Shown: piece by piece, positions 53,935-63,265 of the stretch | How the letters are laid out: the number at the start of each line of letters is the position of its first letter | Numbering within the stretch: the first letter of the stretch is position 1 | Notes under the pieces: model-generated | Seen by the model: the letters and a program-made list of their open reading frames with translations, nothing else | The model's database searches: none | What the model was told of the DNA's origin: nothing | Assembly (NCBI GenBank): GCA_038125665.1 | Contig: JAYPEI010000004.1 | Location: 133,329 to 197,328 of the forward strand | Direction: 5' to 3' | DNA length: 64,000 bases | From: CAILUG01 sp038125665 | GTDB lineage: Bacteria; Pseudomonadota; Gammaproteobacteria; Pseudomonadales; Pseudohongiellaceae | Program-made: the position numbers and the translations under genes

Positions 53935-54185
53935 AGCTCCATGGTAGGTGTGCTGGTAAGTTGTGCAGCTTAAGTCAAACAAATAATTCTGGATGTGTAG
54001 TCGCAGACTAATTTATAGCGACACGAGAAAAAGAAAAAAACAAGCCAGACTGAAAATTTTTTCATAGTGTCAAAAATGCAAGATCTTTACTTTCTTTCCA
54101 TTGAGGGCAATCGAGACACTAGAAAAAGTTGTACCTTAAAAGAAGATTATTTTTTAACTCTGCAAGTTACCACAGGAGAGAACCG

Positions 54186-55283
54186 ATGCAGTTGTCGTTT
54201 AAAAAAATCATCCTAGCAGCGATGGCTACGCATTTATTGGTGGCATGTGGTGAAACTGTTGATCCTATCCAACATGCAGTTGAGCTTGATCAAACTTTAA
54301 TGACTTTAGATACACATGTTGATATTCCATTGAATTATGCCACCAGTGAAGTGCAGCCCCATGATGGTGAATTACAGGTAAATTTAAAGAACATGCGTAG
54401 TGGTGGGCTTGATGCTGCTTTTTTTATTGTGTACACCGGTCAGACAGATAGGACACCAGCTGGCTACGCTACAGCAAGAGCAGATGCCGAAGCAAAATTT
54501 GCAGCCATACATCGTATGACTGACATTCTGAACAGTGATGAGATTGGTTTGGCCACAACTGCCGCAAAAGCACGGGAACTTAACTCTGCCGGTAAGCTTG
54601 TAGCATTTATTGGCATCGAAAATGGTTTTGTGATTGGTAAAGATCTGGGGCTGTTGGAACATTACAGAGATCTTGGAGCCCGCTATATGACCCTTGTTCA
54701 TAATGGGCATAACGACATTGGGGACTCTGCTCAACCGCAAGAGAGATTAGGAGATCAGCCCGAAGAGCATGGGGGGCTGAGTGAATTTGGCCGTCAGGTT
54801 ATCCCTGAGCTAAATCGTCTGGGCATAGTCGTGGACATCTCACATGTTTCTCGCAAGACCATGCTACAAGCCACCCAGCTGTCTGCTGCTCCTGTCATCG
54901 CATCTCATTCTGCAGTAAGGGCCATTAATGATCATCCTAGGAATATGGACGATGAGCAAATGCTAGCCCTTCGAGATAATGGTGGAGTATTGCAGGTGGT
55001 GGCTTACGATAGCTATTTAAAAGCAGGGGGCGGATCCACTGTGATTGATTTTGTTGACCATATCGACTACGCGGTAGATTTAATTGGTATTGATCATGTA
55101 GGGATTTCCTCAGATTTTGGTGGTGGCGGTGGTATTACTGGTTGGCAAAATGCTGGTGAGACAAAGAACGTCACTGAGGAACTTATTCGGCGAAATTACA
55201 CAGATGAGGAAATAGTTAAACTATGGAGTGCTAATACCTTGCGCATTCTTGAAGAAGCGGAAAAAGTTGCTACCTATCCATGA
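54186..55283 (+). CDS. Membrane dipeptidase (peptidase family M19), lipoprotein
   Basis: About 365 residues. The lipobox is HLLVACG after a hydrophobic signal, so the protein is lipid-anchored. The catalytic zinc motifs of renal-dipeptidase type are THVDIP, the bridging Glu in FIGIENGF, LVHNGHNDIGDSA, and VDISHVSRKT with IASHSAVRAI; DHVGISSDFGGGGG near the end is the last signature. It cleaves dipeptides, including D-containing ones, in the periplasm. The ATG at 54186 with GGAG upstream begins the signal; the longer frame from 54129 is not supported. Confidence 0.92.
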   Translation: MQLSFKKIILAAMATHLLVACGETVDPIQHAVELDQTLMTLDTHVDIPLNYATSEVQPHDGELQVNLKNMRSGGLDAAFFIVYTGQTDRTPAGYATARADAEAKFAAIHRMTDILNSDEIGLATTAAKARELNSAGKLVAFIGIENGFVIGKDLGLLEHYRDLGARYMTLVHNGHNDIGDSAQPQERLGDQPEEHGGLSEFGRQVIPELNRLGIVVDISHVSRKTMLQATQLSAAPVIASHSAVRAINDHPRNMDDEQMLALRDNGGVLQVVAYDSYLKAGGGSTVIDFVDHIDYAVDLIGIDHVGISSDFGGGGGITGWQNAGETKNVTEELIRRNYTDEEIVKLWSANTLRILEEAEKVATYP

Positions 55284-55748
55284 GGACCATCCTTTAAGTC
55301 GCATAACTCATTGACAAGTCAGGGTTTGTCTCTTAAAATACTTTCCGATTAGGCGAGCGGCTTGTTGATTACCCGTTGACATGTCCGAGACAACGATTTC
55401 TGTGGCAGGTTGCATAGAAGTTTGTCCGGCACCGCAAACTGCCAACTCCAACGAGTTGCTGTTAACTCATCTTCCAGGGATAAATCACGTCTCTGGGTCG
55501 TAGGCTCTACCTGAGCCGTCTTGCTTATCGTTACTATCCATGACTGTGAGTTAGTTCGTTCAGATAATAGGGTTTTACCCTATCAGAGTTTACAACATAG
55601 GTGTGTGGTAATACTCATTACAGTGGCATTCTAAGACTAGATCACCTTCACACGTGGTGTCATGGGATCAAAGAACTATACGGATTAGTCAAGGTTGAAC
55701 CAAAGCCGTGTTACAGGTTGACAGGCTAAAATTAGTGAGGATACAGAC
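55284..55748 (+). other. 465-base intergenic leader upstream of ilvI with several hairpins
   Basis: No gene-sized frame was found. Three compact stems are visible on the plus strand: CAACTC-CAAC-GAGTTG (55443-55458), GGCTC-TACCT-GAGCC (55503-55517) and ATAGGG-TTTTA-CCCTAT (55567-55583). The part before the first of these looks less AT-rich than neighbouring spacers. I found no run of Ile/Val/Leu codons after an ATG, so an attenuation peptide is not supported. It may hold the ilvIH promoter and regulator sites or a small RNA. Confidence 0.5.
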
Positions 55749-57473
55749 ATGAAACTCTCTGGTGGTGAGGCGCTGATACGCGCTCTTCACGAGGAAGGCT
55801 GCCAATTCATCTGGGGTTATCCTGGAGGTGCGGCTTTACATATTTACGATGCAATTTTCCAGCAAGATAAGGTAGAGCATATTTTGGTTCGACACGAACA
55901 AGCGGCAACTCATGCCGCTGATGGTTATGCTCGAGCTACAGGAAAGCCCGGGGTCATACTAGTGACTTCTGGGCCGGGAGCTACCAATGCCATCACAGGA
56001 ATAGCCACCGCATACATGGACTCAATCCCTTTGGTGGTGATTTCTGCACAAGTTACCCGTGACTCAATAGGTACAGATGCCTTTCAAGAAACTGACATGA
56101 TAGGTATCAGTCGCCCTATTGTTAAACATAGTTTCATGGTTCAAAACCCAGAAGAAATTCCAGGAATAGTAAGAAAAGCATTTTTTATTGCTAGTTCTGG
56201 GCGTCCCGGACCAGTCGTCATAGACGTCCCAAAAGATGTCACCGATCCTGGCTATAAGTTCGACTATGAATACCCAGATCAAGTTAAAATTCGCTCGTAT
56301 CAACCACCAGCTAAGGGCCACTCTGGGCAAATTAAGAAAGCAGTAGAGATTTTGCTGGCGGCACGTCGCCCTATCATCTACAGCGGTGGCGGTGTGATCC
56401 AAGGGGAGGGCTCTGATTACCTCACTCAACTCGTTAAGTTAGTCGGTTGTCCTGTTACTAATACTCTGATGGGACTTGGAGCTTTTCCTGGAGATGATGA
56501 ACAGTTCGTGGGCATGCTTGGAATGCATGGTACCTATGAGGCCAATATGGCAATGCATGAGGCCGATGTAATTCTTGCCATTGGAGCACGTTTCGATGAT
56601 CGCGTGACTAACTCGGATGTTAGTAAATTCTGCCCAGATGCAACCATATTACATGTTGATGTAGATCCTGCAGCTATCTCCAAGACTGTGACAGCGCATG
56701 TGCCCATTGTTGGGCCTGTGGTTCCCGTATTGCGTGAAATGCTTGAGTTAGTAGAGGCTAGTTCGACACGTATTGATTCCGAGGCGATGTCAGCTTGGTG
56801 GGAACGTGTAAATCATTGGCGTGAACGCAAATGTCTGTTCAGAGAAAAAAATCCTGATGGGTTGATTAAGCCTCAACATGCGGTAGAAGCTGTTTACAAA
56901 ATTACTGAAGGTAAGGCATTTGTTTGCTCAGATGTGGGACAGCACCAGATGTATGCGGCGCAGTATTACCCTTTTGCTAAGCCAAGACGATGGATTAATT
57001 CCGGTGGCTTAGGCACCATGGGCTTCGGTTTACCTGCGGCAATGGGGGTACAAATAGCTTATCCTGAGGATATTGTAGTTTGCATTACAGGTGAGGGTAG
57101 TATTCAAATGAATATACAGGAACTCTCCACCTGCACACAGACCGGTTTTCCAATCAAAATTATCAACCTTAATAACTCAGCTCTTGGTATGGTGAGACAG
57201 TGGCAGGATATGCAATACGGCGGACGCCATTCAGCCAGTACCTATTCAGACTCACTACCTGATTTCATAAAATTGGCTGAGGCCTATGGACATGTAGGGA
57301 TACGCATAGAACATGAGAGTGAACTTGAAAGCAAACTTCAACAAGCGTTCGCAATGAAAGATAGGCTTGTTTTTGTCGATATCATTGTCGATCAAAATGA
57401 ACACGTCTATCCCATGGCAGTTCGTGGAGGTGCTATGAGTGAAATGTTCCTAAGTAAGACAGAAAGGACTTAA
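55749..57473 (+). CDS. ilvI: Acetolactate synthase large subunit
   Basis: A 574-residue thiamine-diphosphate enzyme catalysing the first common step of valine, leucine and isoleucine synthesis. The catalytic Glu is in ILVRHEQAATHAADGYARAT (about 46-65), followed by VTSGPGATNAITGIATAYMD. The TPP-binding motif is GEGSIQMNIQELSTCTQTGF plus KIINLNNSALGMVRQWQDMQY without a break. Length and order match IlvI/IlvB. It is followed by the small subunit after 14 bases. GAGG precedes the ATG. Confidence 0.96.
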   Translation: MKLSGGEALIRALHEEGCQFIWGYPGGAALHIYDAIFQQDKVEHILVRHEQAATHAADGYARATGKPGVILVTSGPGATNAITGIATAYMDSIPLVVISAQVTRDSIGTDAFQETDMIGISRPIVKHSFMVQNPEEIPGIVRKAFFIASSGRPGPVVIDVPKDVTDPGYKFDYEYPDQVKIRSYQPPAKGHSGQIKKAVEILLAARRPIIYSGGGVIQGEGSDYLTQLVKLVGCPVTNTLMGLGAFPGDDEQFVGMLGMHGTYEANMAMHEADVILAIGARFDDRVTNSDVSKFCPDATILHVDVDPAAISKTVTAHVPIVGPVVPVLREMLELVEASSTRIDSEAMSAWWERVNHWRERKCLFREKNPDGLIKPQHAVEAVYKITEGKAFVCSDVGQHQMYAAQYYPFAKPRRWINSGGLGTMGFGLPAAMGVQIAYPEDIVVCITGEGSIQMNIQELSTCTQTGFPIKIINLNNSALGMVRQWQDMQYGGRHSASTYSDSLPDFIKLAEAYGHVGIRIEHESELESKLQQAFAMKDRLVFVDIIVDQNEHVYPMAVRGGAMSEMFLSKTERT

Positions 57474-57487
57474 GGGAGGCTCAGCTT

Positions 57488-57979
57488 ATGCAAAGGATTA
57501 TCTCAGTATTGCTCGAAAATCAGCCTGGCGCTCTATCACGAGTGGTTGGTCTTTTTTCCCAGAGAAACTATAACATCAACTCACTAACTGTAGCACCAAC
57601 AGATGATCCAACTTTGTCTAGGATCACTATAACTACCGCTGGTGATGATAGGAAAATTGAACAAATCATCAAACATCTCAATAAGTTGGTAGATGTGGTT
57701 AAGTTGGTGGATCTCACCGAAGGAGCTCATATTGAACGTGAGTTGATGCTAGTAAAAGTTAAGGCAACAGGTGCTCAAAGAGCAGAAGTTAAGCGAGTAT
57801 CTGATATCTTTCGTGGTGATGTTGTTGACATTACTCCAACGATGTACACCATCCAATTAACGGGAACGTCTGATAAGTTAGATGGGTTTCTTTCAGCTTT
57901 GGCAGGAACCACCTTACTAGAAGTTGTTAGGACTGGAGTTTCAGGGATAGCGAGAGGGGAAAAAGTGCTGAGCCTTTAG
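57488..57979 (+). CDS. ilvH: Acetolactate synthase small (regulatory) subunit
   Basis: A 163-residue protein with an N-terminal ACT domain (ISVLLENQPGALSRVVGLFS then NYNINSLTVAPTDDPTLSRI) and a C-terminal domain ending in TGVSGIARGEKVLSL. It binds valine, stimulates the large subunit and gives feedback inhibition. It follows ilvI by 14 bases with GGGAGG between them. Confidence 0.96.
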   Translation: MQRIISVLLENQPGALSRVVGLFSQRNYNINSLTVAPTDDPTLSRITITTAGDDRKIEQIIKHLNKLVDVVKLVDLTEGAHIERELMLVKVKATGAQRAEVKRVSDIFRGDVVDITPTMYTIQLTGTSDKLDGFLSALAGTTLLEVVRTGVSGIARGEKVLSL

Positions 57980-58280
57980 GCGTCAGTGCCTTATATTGTA
58001 AAAGGGTGTAACTTTTTTCCCTAGCAAGTTTTTCGAAGTAAAAGAAATTCTAGCTAACCTCATAAGAATTCTTTAAAAACTTCTTGAAAGTATTCTAAAA
58101 AAATTTAGGAAACAAAGTTGCTGAGCTAAACATGATAACTTCAAAGCTTTAATCGTCAAAATTCTGCTTTTGCTATTATCAGGTAATAGTTATTAGCAAC
58201 AAAAAATATAAAATTGTGAACAGACTAACAATGACAAGAAGCAGTCTATTGGATAAAACCAGTCTGCTGAAATAACGATA
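57980..58280 (+). other. Spacer after ilvH with a possible short transcript
   Basis: About 300 AT-rich bases without a gene. Near the end a stem AGCAG/CTGCT (58240-58268) encloses TGG-ATAAAA-CCA, and the ilvH/ilvC terminator follows 12 bases on. Two hairpins with a final T-run could mark a small RNA, but no promoter was identified, so a long 3' UTR of ilvH is as likely. Confidence 0.35.
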
Positions 58281-58309
58281 AGCCAGGCCAAAAACCTGGC
58301 TTTTTATTT
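58281..58309. terminator. Bidirectional terminator between ilvH and ilvC
   Basis: A 7-bp stem (AGCCAGG with CCTGGCT) and a 7-base loop. On the plus strand TTTTATTT follows, ending the ilvIH unit; on the minus strand it lies 20 bases past the ilvC stop but is followed by only a mixed TATCGTTATTT. Confidence 0.85.
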
Positions 58310-58321
58310 GCTCGTTAAGTA

Positions 58322-59794
58322 TCAGACTACTTTCTTCATGTCAGTCATGTGAAAGCGTAGTTTATTTCCTATCTGCTCAATAGGATGCCTACTAATTGCA
58401 TCATTAGTATCGATCAATGCGCGGTCATCAACGGAATTGTCAGCCTTATTCAACCCCATACCAATAACATCAACATCAACGCCTTTCATAAAATCTTTCA
58501 GCATGGGCACTGCCGCGTTTGCAAAAAGATAACAGCCATACTCAGCAGTATCAGAAATTACTTTGTTCATTTCATACAGCTTTTTACGACCTATCAGGTT
58601 GGCAATCAGTGGTACTTCGTGCAGAGATTCGTAGTAAGCTGATGCATCGATCACTCCGGCTGCGGTTAAGGTTTCGAAACAAAGTTCTACACCTGCCTTT
58701 ATCATCGCCACCATCAAGATACCTTTATCATAATAGTCCTGCTCTGTGATTTCAGGTGCGCCTTCCTTACTGCTTAGTTCAAAAGTGGTACGACCAGTTT
58801 CTTCGCGCCAGTTTAGTAGTTTCTCGTCGTCATTAGCCCAGTCTTCCATCATACCTTTAGAGAAAGCACCACACATGATGTCATCCATGTGTTTTTCAAA
58901 TAGGCCACGTAAGATCCCTTTTAGTTCCTCTGAAAGTTCAAAGGCACGTAGTTTAGAGGGATTATCTAGGCGATTCATCATGTTAGTGATACCGCCTTGC
59001 TTCAAGCCTTCTGAAATGGTTTCCCAACCATGTTGTATCAGTTTAGAGGCAAAAGCTGACTCTATACCTTTGGTGACCATGAGTTCGTAGCACAAGATGG
59101 ACCCCGCCTGTAACATACCGCAAAGGATTGTTTGTTCACCCATGAGATCAGATTTCACCTCAGCAATGAATGAAGATTCCAACACCCCTGCACGATGTCC
59201 TCCGGTTGCTGCGGCATAGGCCTTAGCAATTTCAAGCCCATCGCCATTTGGATCGTTCTCACGATGCACGGCTATTAATGTGGGTACTCCGAAACCACGT
59301 TTGTACTCTTCACGCACCTCAGTTCCTGGACATTTTGGGGCCACCATGATCACTGTCAGATCTGGTCGAATCTGCATACCTTCTTCAACAATGTTGAAGC
59401 CGTGAGAATATGCGAGCGTTGCACCTTTCTTCATCATCGGCATAACTTTGTTAATGACAGGAGAGTGTTGCTTATCAGGAGTTAAATTTAGTACCAAGTC
59501 TGCACCTGGGATAAGTTCTTCAAAAGTTCCAACATTAAAGCCGTTATCGTTTGCACTCTGCCACGATTGACGTTTGTCAGCGATAGCCTCAGCTCTAAGA
59601 GCATAAGAAATGTCTAATCCTGAATCACGCATGTTAAGGCCTTGATTAAGACCTTGGGCACCACAGCCCAGAATGACTACTTTTTTACCTTTCAGATAGT
59701 CACAACCATTAGCAAATTCGGACTTATCCATGAAACGGCACTTGCTTAGCTCCTCTAGCTGTAGGCGCAGGGGGAGGGTGTTGAAATAGTTCAT
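58322..59794 (-). CDS. ilvC: Ketol-acid reductoisomerase, class II
   Basis: A 490-residue NADPH enzyme, the second step of branched-chain amino-acid synthesis. It is the long class II form as in E. coli, with duplicated C-terminal domains: GKKVVILGCGAQGLNQGLNM, NLTPDKQHSPVINKVMPMMK, MVAPKCPGTEVREEYKRGFG, GVLESSFIAEVKSDLMGEQT and YESLHEVPLIAN. Many gammaproteobacteria with ilvIHC have the short class I form, so class II with ilvY upstream is enterobacterial-style. AGGAG precedes the ATG. Divergent from ilvY with a likely IlvY operator in the gap. Confidence 0.96.
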   Translation of the reverse strand: MNYFNTLPLRLQLEELSKCRFMDKSEFANGCDYLKGKKVVILGCGAQGLNQGLNMRDSGLDISYALRAEAIADKRQSWQSANDNGFNVGTFEELIPGADLVLNLTPDKQHSPVINKVMPMMKKGATLAYSHGFNIVEEGMQIRPDLTVIMVAPKCPGTEVREEYKRGFGVPTLIAVHRENDPNGDGLEIAKAYAAATGGHRAGVLESSFIAEVKSDLMGEQTILCGMLQAGSILCYELMVTKGIESAFASKLIQHGWETISEGLKQGGITNMMNRLDNPSKLRAFELSEELKGILRGLFEKHMDDIMCGAFSKGMMEDWANDDEKLLNWREETGRTTFELSSKEGAPEITEQDYYDKGILMVAMIKAGVELCFETLTAAGVIDASAYYESLHEVPLIANLIGRKKLYEMNKVISDTAEYGCYLFANAAVPMLKDFMKGVDVDVIGMGLNKADNSVDDRALIDTNDAISRHPIEQIGNKLRFHMTDMKKVV

Positions 59795-59892
59795 GCGGAA
59801 TTCTCCTGGGAATTAAAAGAAAATAATCTTTTTCTTTTCGGATCAAAACGACAATATGTTAAATCTTGTCTCACATTGCGTAAAATGAAAAA

Positions 59893-59922
59893 ATTGCAAC
59901 CTGATATGCCATTTTTTGCAAT
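59893..59922. promoter_or_regulatory. Likely IlvY operator between ilvC and ilvY
   Basis: Arms ATTGCAA (59893-59899) and TTGCAAT (59916-59922) form an inverted repeat with centres 23 bp apart, in the 200-base divergent region. LysR proteins bind such dyads, and IlvY of E. coli activates ilvC when bound to acetolactate. It lies about 98 bases before the ilvC start and 73 before ilvY. Confidence 0.6.
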
Positions 59923-59994
59923 CAATGTTATAGTATTTCTAATTTACCCTTTATTATCAGAGTTGTCTCTAGACCGGTGGATTCTTCTTCGCCT

Positions 59995-60918
59995 ATGAAA
60001 AATAAGGAACTTCAACTTTTTCTACACTTGGCAAAAACGTTGAGTTATGCACGCACTTCTCTAGCCTGTCATGTATCGCCATCTAGTTTGTCTCGAGTGA
60101 TTCAGCGACTCGAAGAGGATTTGGGCCATAAACTCTTCGAACGAAACAACCGAAGTGTTGAGATAACACCTGCTGGAAAAGCCTTTCGTACTTATGCTTC
60201 TGGAGTTATGGACCAGTGGCTTAAACTCAAAGAAGAATTGCAATCTGGAGAAGATTTATTACGCGGAGAAATTTCTTTATATTGCTCTGTCACAGCTAGC
60301 TATTCGTTTTTGTATGAGTTGCTTTCACGCTTTCGTACCAGTTATCCTGCCATTGAACTGAAATTGCATACTGGTGATCCTGCAAAAACTCTTGAGAGAA
60401 TCCGAGGTGAAAAAGAAGATGTTGGAATTGCAGCTCTGCCAGATCAAATTCCTCAAGAAGTGCAAACCCATACCATCGGGAAAACACCTTTGGTGTTTAT
60501 CGTGGCCCAAGATTACTGTTTGCAAGGTAGGCACTGGTCTCAGTATGACTGGATGAATGGAGACTGGGATAAAGTACCTATGATTCTTTCAGAGCAAGGT
60601 GTCGCTAGGCAGCAAGTGGAGAACTGGTGGCGGCGTATGCGAAGAAGCCCAAGCATTTATGCACAAGTTGCCGGTAATGAAGCAATAGTTAGTATGGTAA
60701 GTCTTGGTTTTGGCGTGGGTTTAGTGCCAAAACTGGTGGTTGAAAATAGTCCTTTAGCGCAAAATATATCTACACTTGCAGTGAGCCACGATATGCAACC
60801 CTATGCTATTGGGGTATGTGCATTGCGTAGAAAGTTGAATAATCCACTCATTAAAGCATTTTGGGAGCAAATGCAGAACAGTAATTTTAAAAACAGTAAG
60901 AACGTAGATGACCGATGA
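59995..60918 (+). CDS. ilvY: IlvY, LysR-type activator of ilvC
   Basis: A protein of about 307 residues. The HTH begins ELQLFLHLAKTLSYARTSLA then CHVSPSSLSRVIQRLEEDLG, close to E. coli IlvY (FLHLAESRHFGRSARAMHVS). The effector domain follows. Divergent orientation from ilvC is the E. coli arrangement. In E. coli IlvY activates ilvC in response to acetolactate or acetohydroxybutyrate. I use the ATG at 59995, which aligns with E. coli; a GTG at 59977 is possible. Confidence 0.9.
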   Translation: MKNKELQLFLHLAKTLSYARTSLACHVSPSSLSRVIQRLEEDLGHKLFERNNRSVEITPAGKAFRTYASGVMDQWLKLKEELQSGEDLLRGEISLYCSVTASYSFLYELLSRFRTSYPAIELKLHTGDPAKTLERIRGEKEDVGIAALPDQIPQEVQTHTIGKTPLVFIVAQDYCLQGRHWSQYDWMNGDWDKVPMILSEQGVARQQVENWWRRMRRSPSIYAQVAGNEAIVSMVSLGFGVGLVPKLVVENSPLAQNISTLAVSHDMQPYAIGVCALRRKLNNPLIKAFWEQMQNSNFKNSKNVDDR

Positions 60919-61075
60919 GCATCACTCCGATACCTCAATGAGGAATGAAAATGAAGATAGGAGTAAGAAGCAAGACAACGAGACAGCTCTGAGCCTAAAG
61001 GTGAAGAATTTACTGTTGGGGAAGTATTACAAAAAGCTACTAGCTTATAAAAGGATACTCATTAGTGATGGATAA
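60908..61075 (+). CDS. Possible 55-residue small protein between ilvY and pssA
   Basis: An ATG overlapping the end of ilvY opens a 55-codon frame that ends at a TAA overlapping the start of pssA. The first half is very charged and Asp/Glu/Asn-rich; the second half is basic and amphipathic (LKVKNLLLGKYYKKLLAYKR). The position bridging two genes with overlaps at both ends suggests coupled translation. I know of no family and there is no clear ribosome site. It may be spurious. Confidence 0.3.
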   Translation: MTDEHHSDTSMRNENEDRSKKQDNETALSLKVKNLLLGKYYKKLLAYKRILISDG

Positions 61076-61937
61076 TTTTCAAAATAGTCTTTCAGGTTCC
61101 AGTAATGATCATTCTGAGGAAACTGTGAGTAAAGCAACGATAGGGGAAACAGAGAATATCTCTATCGTAGACGAAGCCCTTACATTCATTGATGATCACG
61201 AAGAAGAAGTGATCGCTGAAGGAGGGCAGAGTATTCGTCAACGTGGTATTTATCTGCTACCAAACTTGCTTACTACTGGGGCGATGTTTGCAGGCTTTTA
61301 CGCCATTATTGCAGGCATGAATGGCGACTTCACAAAAGGGTGTATTGCTCTCATCGTTTCCATGTTTCTTGATGGGCTTGATGGGCGAGTTGCTCGGATG
61401 ACAAATACTCAAAGTGCTTTCGGAGCCCAATATGATTCTCTGTCGGATCTGGTTGCCTTTGGCGCAGCTCCAGCTTTATTGTGTTTTAACTGGTCTTTAT
61501 CTCACCTGGGTAAGTTGGGATGGACAATTAGTTTCTTCTACCTAGCATGTGCAGCCCTTCGTCTAGCTCGTTTCAATGTGCAACTAGGCACAGTAGATAA
61601 GCGTTTCTTTGTAGGGTTAGCAAGTCCTGCAGCTGCTGGTCTAGTCACTTTCATGGTCTGGACTTTTCATGAATATCAAGTTGAATCCAATGCGCTCATA
61701 GGAACGCTCGCCGGAATTATCACTCTTTTTGCAGGTATTTTGATGGTGGTTAATGTTCCGTACTATAGTTTTAAAGATCTCGATCGAAGTAGGGTTCCTT
61801 TCGTTGCAATACTTGCTTTGATTTTGATTTTTGTCATCATTTCTTGGGATCCACCAATTGTGCTATGGTTAATGGCTATTATTTATGCATCTTCAGGGCC
61901 TACGATGACACTTTTCAGAAAGCGTAAGTCGCCTTGA
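61068..61937 (+). CDS. pssA: CDP-diacylglycerol-serine O-phosphatidyltransferase
   Basis: About 289 residues. An acidic N-terminal stretch of about 55 residues leads into RQRGIYLLPNLLTTGAMFAG. The CDP-alcohol phosphotransferase motif DG-x2-AR-x8-G-x3-D-x3-D is complete in LDGLDGRVARM and FGAQYDSLSDLVAFG. Several membrane helices follow. It makes phosphatidylserine, precursor of phosphatidylethanolamine. This is the membrane type 2 form, not the E. coli PssA type. It is near ilv genes, as in Pseudomonas (ilvC-pssA). Confidence 0.93.
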   Translation: MDNFQNSLSGSSNDHSEETVSKATIGETENISIVDEALTFIDDHEEEVIAEGGQSIRQRGIYLLPNLLTTGAMFAGFYAIIAGMNGDFTKGCIALIVSMFLDGLDGRVARMTNTQSAFGAQYDSLSDLVAFGAAPALLCFNWSLSHLGKLGWTISFFYLACAALRLARFNVQLGTVDKRFFVGLASPAAAGLVTFMVWTFHEYQVESNALIGTLAGIITLFAGILMVVNVPYYSFKDLDRSRVPFVAILALILIFVIISWDPPIVLWLMAIIYASSGPTMTLFRKRKSP

Positions 61938-61985
61938 TCATATTTGCTCACTTGTTGAAATGGAATTCAGTCGGAGATAAACAAT

Positions 61986-63080
61986 ATGCTGATTAAAATA
62001 AAAAATTGTCGAGATGTTCTCTCTTCAGAAATAACCCCTGAAAGTGTATACAGATCACGTCGTAGTTTTCTACAAGGTACAGGCGTTCTTGCCAGTGGTG
62101 GCCTCACTACCACGAGTTTGATTTCTGCGTCTTTCCTTACTGGGACATCAATATCAGCTCAAAAGGTTAATGCTCAAAGTGCCGCTCAAGGGGATGCTCT
62201 CATAGCTCGTGCACCTCAAGACCTAAATCTCGCAGCCAAGCCTGCCTTCTTAGTAGAAAAGGTAGCACTCCGAAGACCTGTCCCAGATAGCGGCCCTTTT
62301 ACAACCACGGAATCTCTAACGCCATTCAGTGATGTCACAAGTTATAATAATTTTTATGAGTTTGGGATGGATAAGTCCGACCCGTCGACAAGGGCACGAG
62401 ACTTTAAAGTCGACCCATGGATGGTGAAAGTTTCTGGAGAGACTAATAAGCCTGGTGACTATGCTCTAGAAGATCTACTTGCTCCAGTTGACTTAGAAGA
62501 AAGAATCTACCGACACCGCTGTGTTGAGGCCTGGTCCATGGTGATTCCTTGGATAGGTGTCTCTCTTGGTGAGGTATTGAAGAGACTTGAGCCTACCGGC
62601 GATGCTCGTTATGTTGAGTTTTTGACCCTTGAAGCACCGGATATTATGCCTGGGCAGCGTTCTAGATTTTCAACAATTGACTGGCCATATCGTGAAGGCT
62701 TACGGATGGATGAGGCAATGCATCCTCTAGCAATGCTCGCTGTTGGTTTATATGACGACGTTTTACCTGCGCAAAATGGTGCACCCTTACGTCTAGTAGT
62801 TCCTTGGAAATATGGCTTCAAAGGCATTAAATCTATCGTTAGTATTCGCTTTACTAAAAGCATGCCTAATAATACTTGGCGTGATTTGCAGCCCAGTGAA
62901 TACGGTTTCTACGCTAATGTGAACCCTACTGTTTCTCACCCGCGCTGGAGCCAAGCCCGTGAACGTAGGCTGCCCTCACCGTTATTTGCTGCACGAACTA
63001 TTCCAACGCTACCATTTAACGGTTATGCCGATGAAGTGGATGGTCTCTACGCCGGAATGGATTTGCGAAAAAACTACTAA
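61986..63080 (+). CDS. msrP: MsrP methionine-sulfoxide reductase, molybdopterin catalytic subunit
   Basis: A 364-residue Tat-exported molybdoenzyme (signal SRRSFLQGTGVLASGG with the twin arginine). The Mo-ligand Cys is in RHRCVEAWSMVIPWIG, and the later motifs SRFSTIDWPYREGLRMDEAM, NGAPLRLVVPWKYGFKGIKS and TLPFNGYADEVDGLYAG are those of YedY/MsrP. It repairs oxidised methionine in periplasmic proteins with electrons from MsrQ. msrQ follows after 185 bases, in the usual order. Confidence 0.95.
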   Translation: MLIKIKNCRDVLSSEITPESVYRSRRSFLQGTGVLASGGLTTTSLISASFLTGTSISAQKVNAQSAAQGDALIARAPQDLNLAAKPAFLVEKVALRRPVPDSGPFTTTESLTPFSDVTSYNNFYEFGMDKSDPSTRARDFKVDPWMVKVSGETNKPGDYALEDLLAPVDLEERIYRHRCVEAWSMVIPWIGVSLGEVLKRLEPTGDARYVEFLTLEAPDIMPGQRSRFSTIDWPYREGLRMDEAMHPLAMLAVGLYDDVLPAQNGAPLRLVVPWKYGFKGIKSIVSIRFTKSMPNNTWRDLQPSEYGFYANVNPTVSHPRWSQARERRLPSPLFAARTIPTLPFNGYADEVDGLYAGMDLRKNY

Positions 63081-63265
63081 AGATTTCATAGATCTCAACT
63101 TCTTTTGGTGCTTTCATATTGCTTGGAAAATCGAAGAATTTCGGTTATTTTTTGATGGGTATTTCGTAAAGGAGAACTCATTAAACTAGTTCACGCAAAA
63201 GCTAATCAGCTAAGCAAGTAGTCGACAAGGTACATGGTTGACTGGGAAGTGAAAGGGACTCGCAA

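Noticed and set aside
54384..54740. 118-codon minus-strand frame inside the dipeptidase gene
   Set aside because: Antisense shadow; Cys/Val-rich translation without family features.
55284..55748. Attenuator with a branched-chain leader peptide before ilvI
   Set aside because: No short frame rich in Ile, Val or Leu codons was found followed by a terminator with a T-run.
56064..56429. 121-codon minus-strand frame inside ilvI
   Set aside because: Antisense shadow of a highly conserved gene, no recognisable motif.
58746..59090. 114-codon plus-strand frame inside ilvC
   Set aside because: Ser-rich antisense shadow of a conserved gene.
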